From: CBDCMJ01 sp965218875
GTDB taxonomy: Bacteria; Chloroflexota; Dehalococcoidia; Lucifugimonadales; UBA3495
Length of the DNA stretch: 19,314 nt
Direction: 5' to 3'
NCBI GenBank assembly: GCA_965218875.1
Contig: CBDCMJ010000004.1
Location: forward strand, 1 to 19,314
A model generated the notes under the pieces. The model did not search any database. It saw nothing but the letters and a program-made list of their open reading frames with translations, and was not told the DNA's origin. Positions 14,401 through 19,314 of the stretch are shown here, one piece after another. Positions within the stretch are counted from its first letter, which is position 1. Each line of letters begins with the position of its first letter. The translations under genes were made by a program, and so were the position numbers.

Positions 14401-17400
14401 GGAGATGTCGGTGGTTCCGGCAATCCACTGGTAGGAGAAGGTGGCGTTGCCGATGCCGTCGGCGTCGTCAATGCCCGACGTGTCCACAGTCAGCGTCTCG
14501 CCCACCTGCGCCGTTCCGCTGATGGTGGGTGCTCCGGTGGCTGGAGTGTTGGTCTGCTTTGTTGCGGGTCCGGTCACGCTGAACGAAACCTTCAGGGTTC
14601 CCAGGAGGTCCCCACCCAGGCGCGCCTCGGAGTAGGCGGTCGCCGTCAGCGTGTACTCGCCAACGGGCAGCGACTCGCCGCTCAGGTTGCCGCCACTGTC
14701 ACCGTACAGCGAGTACGGCGTGATGTTTTCCGTCTGGGCATGGGTCTTTGCTCCGGTGAGTTCCAGACTCATGCTGCCGATGGTCGCGCCGGACTCCAGG
14801 TCGGCCCGGATGCCGAAGCTGCCGCCGTCCGGGTCGTCGAGAGCCAGGGTGCCGCCGTCAGCCAGGGCGCCTTCGACCGACTGGTCGGAGGCGTCCACCA
14901 CGGTGAATCCAGTGATCGGACCCGGGGCCGGGGCAGCGGCTGCCACCACAGCCGTCGCCGCGCTGGTCAGCGTTTCCTGGTTGTTCTTGTCGTCAAAGAA
15001 CGACACCTTCACCTGGATGGTCAGGCCAGCGTCGTCGGCAACCAGCGTGTAGGTGGACCCCGTTGCCCCGGAGATGTCGGTGGTTCCGGCAATCCACTGG
15101 TAGGAGAAGGTGGCGTTGTCCAGCCCGTCGGCGTCACTGATGGCCGTGGTGTCAACCGTGAGCGTCTCTCCCACATGGGCGGTGCCGCCGATGGTGGGCG
15201 CGCCCGTGGCCGGAGTGTTGGGCGGTGGGGGAGTATTGTTCACCACTGCCTGGTCGCTGAAGGACGCGGCAGGATTGCCCGCCTCGTCCTGGATTCGGGG
15301 AGCGGCGGCATCCGTCGGCACGGTGTAGCTCACCGTTACCGTTTCCTCCGCCGTCACCGCTGAGGCCAGCATCAGCGTGACCGCACCGCCTGATACGGAA
15401 ACATGGCTTACTTCGGCGGCGGTGCCGCTTACGGCCACCGTGAAGGCACCTGTTGCCGGGACTGAATCCTCGTCCAGTGCCTCGTCGTAGGTCAGAGTCA
15501 GGAACGTGCCGGCCACGATAAGTGTCAAGTCCGGCGAAGCCGTTTCTTCCGCAGTGCCAACGTCCAGGGACAAATATCGGCTGCCTCTGTTGAGCACCCC
15601 TGTATCGCGGGAAGATTCCTTTGAACGGGTCTGCAAGGGCGTCATCGCGGCGCGGGTGACCGTGAGGATGTAGGTTGTGAACTCAAGTCGGGCGTCCTCG
15701 TCGGCATTCCACACAAAGACCGCGAAATGGTTATCACCCTCTTCCAAGGCCAGTTGGTACCCGGGCGCGTCGACGTCGGCGTCGGGCAGAATGTCTTCGT
15801 CTTCGTAGGGCTCGCTGCAACTCCAGCTCCAACCCCCTGCGCCGGGCGAGCATAGCCAAAAGATGGGGCGGGCATCCCACGGGATGATCCCGACGGTAAG
15901 TCCCGTCTTCACGGTGGTGGTGACGGTTATCTTATCGTTGGCGTTGGGAACGTCCCCCACGGTGTACTCGACGGTGTGGTTGTGGAACTCGGGCGAGAGA
16001 GTCCCCGGGTTGACAGTCAGGGCAGTCAGCCCCGGCTCTGACGAGTGGGTGCCAGGCTGGGGTCGGTGCAGGATGCCCTGGGGGACATAGACAAAGGAGA
16101 CACCCCGGCCCGATTCAGATTCAAAGGTCCCACAGTACACCTTCACTTCGAATCCAAACCCTGGGGAAGTGTCTTGTACGTTGGACAGTGACTTGGCTAT
16201 CTCGGAATCAGCCGAGGCCGCTGATCCCAGATGAATTTGGAATCCCTCTAGGTAGGTTCCTCCTCCGATCACAGGAACCCCATAAAGGTGGGTGGCGAAG
16301 TAGGCGTTGTACTCGGAGGCACAGTCTTTATAGTCCCGCCAGGTGACCGCGAAGCTGGTGATCACGTTGTCGGGGTCTGAGTTGTCCTGCGTCACCACGA
16401 CGGTTACGGAGCCTACCAGGACCGGCTCGTCTCCGGAGTTAGCCTCGGCCGCCTCCGGCTGCGTTCCCAGATGTACGCTCTTTACTGTCGCCTTGGTCAG
16501 GACCGGCGCGGTGGCTTCGCGCGGCGTTCCGGTTGCCTCGCCCGAGGGCGGGCCGTCGCCCACGTCGTTGACGGCGATGATCCTGACCGTGTACTCCACG
16601 CCGTCGGTCAGCCCGGTGATGGTGTGAGTCGTCCCGGTGGCCGTTTCCTCGGAGACGTCTGCCGGAGCGTCCCAGTTACCGGCGGTCTCCTTCCATTGGA
16701 CCCGGTAGTCGGTAATGGCCGAGCCGCCGTCGCTGGCTGGGGCTTCCCAGGACACGTCCAGCGTGCCGGTGTCGTCCGGGGAGACGTTCAGGCTCTGCGG
16801 AGCATCGGGCACCGCTGTTTCGGCTGCAACCGCCGCCGTCGCCGCGCTGGTCAGCGTCTCCTCGTTATCGTCGTCGTCGTTGAAGATCACCCGCACCTTG
16901 ACGGCCTTGTCAAAGTCGGCTTCGACCAGGGTGTAGGTGTCGCCCGTTGCGCCCGTGATCTCCGCATCATTCGCAAGCCACTGGTAGCTGAACACCGCAC
17001 CGCTCATCCCGTCGGCGTCGTCAATCCCAGACGTGTCCACAGTCAGCGTCTCGCCCACCTGCGCCGTTCCGCTGATGCTGGGCGCCCCCGTGGCGGGAGA
17101 GTTGGCAGCAGCCGGACCCGGAACGGTCAGCTCAGACCGGTTGGAGAGTTTCGTGCCGTCCCTGGTGCAAACGGCATCTTGGGCCGTGCAGTCCCCGGTG
17201 ACCGGCAGGACGACGGTCACGTCGGCGTCTGAGTCCGGCTCGACCGTTATCTCCCACCGGTCGCTCTGACCATCCACCCGCTTGGCCTTGGTGGCCGAGC
17301 CGTTGGTAACTTCCAGGGAGTCGTCCCGCAATGTGACGTAGCCGATGGAGATGGGCTCGCTGAAGGCGATGTAGAAGGTGAAAACGCCCGTTCCCAAGTG

Positions 17401-18606
17401 TTTGTCCGGCGCGTCCTGGAACTCGGCCGTCAGCGGCGTGACTACGGTAGCGGTGGCCTCGCTGGTCAGCGTCTCTACATTGCTGGCCCCGTCCATGAAG
17501 GACACCCGCACCCTAATGGCCTTGCCAACGTCGTCGGCCACCAGGGTGTAGGTGGGGTCCGTTGCGCCCGCGATGTCGGTGTCGATGTTCACTTCGTTGG
17601 CGAGCCACTGATAGCTGAACACCGCCCCGCTCATCCCGTCCACATCGGCTATGCCGAAGATGTCCGCCCTCAACGTCTCGCCCACTCGGGCCGTTCCGCT
17701 GATGATGGGCGCGCCCGTGGCCGGAGCGTTCGTGGCGCGGGTGACCGTGAGCTTGTAGACATGACCGTTTTCGCAGTTCGGCCATACATGGATCACAAAA
17801 ACGTTCTCACCCTCATCCAGATCCATCTGGAAACCGGGCGTGTTGGCATCCGCGTCGGTCAGGGGGTAGAGCGGGTTGCCTGTGTCATCTTGGTAACTCA
17901 GACTGGTCTGCTGGCCCCCGTGGGAGCAGGAGGAGATATAAAAATAGAGGCTGCCCGGTATGAATGCGACGGTGTAGTAGTCGGCCTTCGTGGTGGTGGT
18001 TAGAGTGATCCGTCCGTCGGCGTTGGCCACGTCCGGGACGGTGTAATTCAGGGTCTGGCTGTGAAAGGCAGGGGTGAGCGTGCCGGAGCTCACGGTTAGT
18101 ACAGTCAGTCCCGGCTCCGTCGAATAGGTGCCCGGCTTGGGCAGGTAGGCTCTTGATATCGGTACAGTGTTAAAGCTGCGGCTGTACTCCGGAATCCAGA
18201 GGCTATCTACCAACCGGCCCGAACCAATCGTTCCACAGTACAGCTTCGCATCGAAGCCCATAGATTCGGCGCTGACGTTTGTGAGTGAAGCAGCTATCTG
18301 CTCGCCTTCCGAGGCTGCGGAGCCCAGATGAATTGGGTCTCCCACAACGCCATCAAGATAGGCGTTGTAGCTGGCAGAGCAGTCTTCAGCGTCGTTCCAG
18401 GTGATGGTGAAGGTGGTAAAAACGTTGTCGGGGTCTGAGTCGTCCTCTGTCACCACGACGGTAAGGTAGCTTAGCTCACTCGGCTCATCCTCGGAGCCGT
18501 CCTGGGCCTGGGCCGGTGTGCCGGAGAGGGACAGGGCCAGGAACAGGGCCAGCACGGCCAGTAAGACGAACAGGAAGGCGAGTCCGGGTCTAGCTGTGAG
18601 AGTCAT
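11500..18606 (-). CDS. Giant secreted multi-module protein: cadherin-like, Ig-like, FN3 and SwmB-type domains
   Basis: The - strand ATG at 18606 has AGGAGG at 18619-18614. Of 2368 aa, residues 1-35 are a signal peptide (hydrophobic LAFLFVLLAVLALFLALSL, then TPAQAQ). Modules: an X domain (VVVTEDDSDPDN.., 46-165); cadherin-like sandwich (to 290); Ig-like module PATGAPIISGTARVGETL (294); LTAEFQDAPDKH domain (391); Ig-like (499); FN3 (597-700); second X domain (701-855) and cadherin-like sandwich (856); SwmB-type LTLTYDEALDE (1026); Ig-like (1128); GFTVVDA domain (1226); Ig-like (1350, 1446); second LTAEFQ (1546); Ig-like (1656); FN3 (1753); SwmB-type (1861); three tandem Ig-like (1964-2250); a C-terminal SATLTVGSSGSFHGYW domain (2252-2368). 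No transmembrane anchor or sorting motif is visible. It is probably an exported adhesive or matrix protein; no enzyme motif was seen. Confidence 0.88.
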   Translation of the reverse strand: MTLTARPGLAFLFVLLAVLALFLALSLSGTPAQAQDGSEDEPSELSYLTVVVTEDDSDPDNVFTTFTITWNDAEDCSASYNAYLDGVVGDPIHLGSAASEGEQIAASLTNVSAESMGFDAKLYCGTIGSGRLVDSLWIPEYSRSFNTVPISRAYLPKPGTYSTEPGLTVLTVSSGTLTPAFHSQTLNYTVPDVANADGRITLTTTTKADYYTVAFIPGSLYFYISSCSHGGQQTSLSYQDDTGNPLYPLTDADANTPGFQMDLDEGENVFVIHVWPNCENGHVYKLTVTRATNAPATGAPIISGTARVGETLRADIFGIADVDGMSGAVFSYQWLANEVNIDTDIAGATDPTYTLVADDVGKAIRVRVSFMDGASNVETLTSEATATVVTPLTAEFQDAPDKHLGTGVFTFYIAFSEPISIGYVTLRDDSLEVTNGSATKAKRVDGQSDRWEITVEPDSDADVTVVLPVTGDCTAQDAVCTRDGTKLSNRSELTVPGPAAANSPATGAPSISGTAQVGETLTVDTSGIDDADGMSGAVFSYQWLANDAEITGATGDTYTLVEADFDKAVKVRVIFNDDDDNEETLTSAATAAVAAETAVPDAPQSLNVSPDDTGTLDVSWEAPASDGGSAITDYRVQWKETAGNWDAPADVSEETATGTTHTITGLTDGVEYTVRIIAVNDVGDGPPSGEATGTPREATAPVLTKATVKSVHLGTQPEAAEANSGDEPVLVGSVTVVVTQDNSDPDNVITSFAVTWRDYKDCASEYNAYFATHLYGVPVIGGGTYLEGFQIHLGSAASADSEIAKSLSNVQDTSPGFGFEVKVYCGTFESESGRGVSFVYVPQGILHRPQPGTHSSEPGLTALTVNPGTLSPEFHNHTVEYTVGDVPNANDKITVTTTVKTGLTVGIIPWDARPIFWLCSPGAGGWSWSCSEPYEDEDILPDADVDAPGYQLALEEGDNHFAVFVWNADEDARLEFTTYILTVTRAAMTPLQTRSKESSRDTGVLNRGSRYLSLDVGTAEETASPDLTLIVAGTFLTLTYDEALDEDSVPATGAFTVAVSGTAAEVSHVSVSGGAVTLMLASAVTAEETVTVSYTVPTDAAAPRIQDEAGNPAASFSDQAVVNNTPPPPNTPATGAPTIGGTAHVGETLTVDTTAISDADGLDNATFSYQWIAGTTDISGATGSTYTLVADDAGLTIQVKVSFFDDKNNQETLTSAATAVVAAAAPAPGPITGFTVVDASDQSVEGALADGGTLALDDPDGGSFGIRADLESGATIGSMSLELTGAKTHAQTENITPYSLYGDSGGNLSGESLPVGEYTLTATAYSEARLGGDLLGTLKVSFSVTGPATKQTNTPATGAPTISGTAQVGETLTVDTSGIDDADGIGNATFSYQWIAGTTDISGATGSSYAPLVADLGKTIKVRVSFDDYQNNFESLTSAATAAVAAKPNSPATGLPTISGTARVGETLRADIFGIADVDGMSGAVFSYQWLANEVNIDTDIAGATDPTYTLVADDVGKAIRVRVSFMDGASNVETLTSEATATVVTPLTAEFQDAPDKHLGTGVFTFYIAFSEPISIGYVTLRDDSLEVTNGSATKAKRVDGQSDRWEITVEPDSDADVTVVLPVTGDCTAQDAVCTRDGTKLSNRSELTVPGPAAANSPATGAPSISGTAQVGETLTVDTSGIDDADGMSGAVFSYQWLANDAEITGATGDTYTLVEADFDKAVKVRVIFNDDDDNEETLTSAATAAVAAETAVPDAPQSLNVSPDDTGTLDVSWEAPASDGGSAITGYKMQWKSGSEDYDGSAGSTRQAEITDPASRTHTITGLTDGVEYAVRVIAVNDIGDGPPSDEATGTPRETTPPELSTATVDGPTLTLTYDEDLDENSEPSSDAFSVTVGGTGRAVDGVSVSGSSVILTLGSAVASGATVTVSYAAPANTAAPRIQDEAGNPAASFSDQDVENNTPPPANTPATGAPTISGTVRVGETLTASISDIDDADGLDDVGYSYQWLANGADIAGATSSSYTLVEADNGKTIQVKVSFRDDRNHQESLTSAATAAVEPRPNSPATGAPSISGTAQVGETLTASISDIDDADGLDNVGYSYQWLANGADIAGATSSSYTLVEADNGKTIQVKVSFRDDRNHQESLTSAATAAVEPRPNSPATGAPTISGTAQVGETLTASISDIDDADGLDNVGYSYQWLANGADIAGATSSSYTLVEADNGKTIQVKVSFRDDRNHQESLTSAATAAVTAAADESAVWSATLTVGSSGSFHGYWNDLMGSLAPDGFNIDGSDYTVTSLSRYGDLMFAFVLDQALPGDFTLQVGDTTLRSEEADVTTSSSSYSYQWQNKIPALSDGDIVEVSLTLAE
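11859..12722 (-). repeat. Triple tandem 288-bp repeat encoding Ig-like modules
   Basis: Three head-to-tail copies with an exact 288-bp period (11859-12146, 12147-12434, 12435-12722). Each encodes one 96-aa module containing YSYQWLANGADIAGATSSSY. The first two copies differ at only a few bases (coding GAPTISGT versus GAPSISGT). The third diverges at its far end (GTVRVGETL, DDVGYSYQ). Recent unequal exchange is the likely origin. Confidence 0.9.
13247..14236 (-). repeat. 990-bp direct duplication, copy 1
   Basis: Every line I compared is identical to 16715-17704 (offset 3468). It covers the N-terminal part of an FN3 domain, an Ig-like module, the LTAEFQDAPDKH domain and most of another Ig-like module. 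Identity ends abruptly at both edges (13246/16714 and 14237/17705), inside FN3 and Ig-like coding sequence. Confidence 0.9.
16715..17704 (-). repeat. 990-bp direct duplication, copy 2
   Basis: Partner of 13247-14236, same orientation within the same gene. The flanking FN3 halves differ: this copy continues to DYRVQWKETAGNW, the other to GYKMQWKSGSEDY. The neighbouring Ig-like starts also differ (PATGAPIISG here, PATGLPTISG in the other). Segmental duplication or gene conversion explains this; an assembly artefact is possible. Confidence 0.9.
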
Positions 18607-18929
18607 CGTTTATCCTCCTGGTGTGTTGCGCAAAGCCGTCGCCGGACCTCCGTCCAACGGGGTGGCTGGCGTGAGCCTACGTCGATACGCAAGGTGGGTA
18701 CGCACGGGCGCTCAGCTAATGGACCGTCGACGGCGTCGACGGTTGGTATGAGAGACGGCGGACGGGCGAAGTCGGTCGGCAAGGGACTTGCCCGTTCTCC
18801 AGGGGCGTTGGGTGCGCCGTCCGAAAGCGGCGTGTGCTCCGGGCGTGCGGCGACGCGGCGGAGGCGAGAGGGTTTGAAGCGAAAGAGAGAGGCCCGGTTA
18901 CGGGCTGGCGACGAAAATCGGGGGGGGGG
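18607..18929. other. Upstream region of the giant gene, no gene seen
   Basis: Holds the ribosome site of the giant gene and the 18723-18743 palindrome. Short ORFs on both strands have no ribosome site or recognisable product. A 10-base G run lies at 18920-18929. I could not pick out a convincing -35/-10 pair for the giant gene. Confidence 0.5.
18723..18743. promoter_or_regulatory. Perfect 10-bp inverted repeat, operator-like
   Basis: ACCGTCGACG (18723-18732), one central G, then CGTCGACGGT (18734-18743): a 21-bp dyad about 117 bp upstream of the giant gene start. The form suits a dimeric repressor or activator site. The cognate protein is unknown; the XRE protein at 10569-10856 is one candidate without evidence. 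Confidence 0.5.
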
Positions 18930-19143
18930 CTGACAGGGGTATGTATCATTTCAGAGTGAGCGAAGAGGAGTGAGTAGTGAGAGCTGCATCAAACCCTTCC
19001 GGACCGCTTTGCCAGTCTTGCCAGCTACGAAAATGGGGGCTTCCATCTCCATCATGTGGATGTCCGCTTTCGCCTGAATAACGGTCCGGTGGTGCTTTTG
19101 AGGTCATTTTCACGCCAATTCATGCTTTACCTACCCCTGACAG
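18930..19143. mobile_element. 214-bp segment with terminal-inverted-repeat-like ends (MITE/IS remnant candidate)
   Basis: CTGACAGGGGTATGTA at 18930-18945 and, on the other strand, CTGTCAGGGGTAGGTA at 19143-19128 match at 14 of 16 positions and face each other. Both ends are flanked on the + strand by runs of at least six G (18920-18929 and 19144-19149), which could be a target duplication or coincidence. The interior has no recognisable gene. The size fits a miniature inverted-repeat element or a collapsed insertion sequence. Confidence 0.4.
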
Positions 19144-19312
19144 GGGGGGTGAACATTTGTGCGAATACGCAGCGGGCGAAGACGGCCTCAAGCGCGGCTG
19201 TCGCGGCGGCTTCCGCCGCCGATGTGCCCGTCGTCTCCAGTTCAGGTAGTCGCCAGTCAAGCGCCAAGTGAATATCTCCCGTCAATGGGCAAATGCAGCC
19301 CCTATTATACAA
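19127..19312 (-). CDS. Partial - strand ORF running in from beyond the window, unrecognised
   Basis: A frame open at the window edge reads CICPLTGDIHLALDWRLPELETTG, then an Ala-rich helix (SAAEAAATAALEAVF), and ends FTPPVRGR at 19127, with its last codons inside the terminal-repeat-like sequence. The true start is not visible and no ribosome site supports one here. It could be a gene 3' end truncated by an insertion, or non-coding. The segment encoding SAAEAA also forms a 6-bp hairpin (19205-19220). Confidence 0.25.
   Translation of the reverse strand: MYNRGCICPLTGDIHLALDWRLPELETTGTSAAEAAATAALEAVFARCVFAQMFTPPVRGR
19304..19309 (-). promoter_or_regulatory. Consensus -10-like TATAAT on the - strand at the window edge
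   Basis: ATTATA on the + strand is TATAAT read leftward. Any -35 would lie beyond the window end. In GC-rich DNA an exact -10 is notable, but alone it is weak evidence. It would fire into the 19127-19312 region. Confidence 0.25.
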
Positions 19313-19314
19313 TC

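Noticed and set aside
18716..18949. Small ORFs on both strands upstream of the giant gene
   Set aside because: Overlapping, Arg/Pro-rich, no ribosome sites and no recognisable motif.

Overview
GC-rich bacterial DNA with strong Shine-Dalgarno sites (AGGAGG/AAGGAG) before nearly every gene. The style of the secreted Ig-like/fibronectin protein (PATGAP..SGTA.VGETL modules), together with the accessory genes, suggests a Chloroflexota (Dehalococcoidia/SAR202-like) genome or metagenome contig. That placement is inference; no rRNA, tRNA or core marker gene is present. The + strand half looks like an integrated plasmid or mobile island. The - strand half holds one giant secreted protein plus gene debris.

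Layout. 35-10171 (+) is a tightly packed, partly overlapping gene train. It starts with a RadC-type JAMM protein that carries a 1-nt frameshift, an unrecognised protein and two small zinc-ribbon proteins. Next come a DUF6094-like adenine-type DNA methyltransferase and, after a terminator-like hairpin, a SNF2-like helicase. The end of the train is a PRTRC (ParB-Related, ThiF-Related Cassette) core: ubiquitin-like protein C, a 76-aa protein, an alpha-helical protein in the F position, E2-like protein B, JAMM peptidase protein A, E1-like ThiF, and a DUF2958 protein. 10172-11499 is a junkyard: a decayed second copy of the helicase C-terminal tail, a small XRE-type regulator on the - strand, a fibronectin III tail remnant and a truncated helix-turn-helix-like fragment joined to it. 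11500-18606 (-) encodes a 2368-aa exported protein of about 20 beta-sandwich modules, with a 990-bp internal duplication that is identical by eye and a 288-bp triple tandem repeat. 18607-19314 has no convincing complete gene but holds a perfect 10-bp inverted repeat, a 214-bp segment bounded by terminal-inverted-repeat-like sequences, and the end of a - strand ORF.

How the genes may work together. Ubl + E1 + E2 + JAMM peptidase make up the parts of a prokaryotic ubiquitin-like conjugation/deconjugation pathway. Here they are co-directional with a DNA methyltransferase, a SNF2-type ATPase and a RadC-like protein. The neighbourhood therefore suggests protein conjugation acting on replication, repair, maintenance or defence of a mobile element. 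The substrate cannot be read from sequence. The most novel points are the Ubl with a 10-residue extension after its conserved GTKG, the helicase tail with a clamp-binding-like Q-x-x-L-F motif that recurs in a degraded second copy, and the unrecognised proteins inserted into the cassette.
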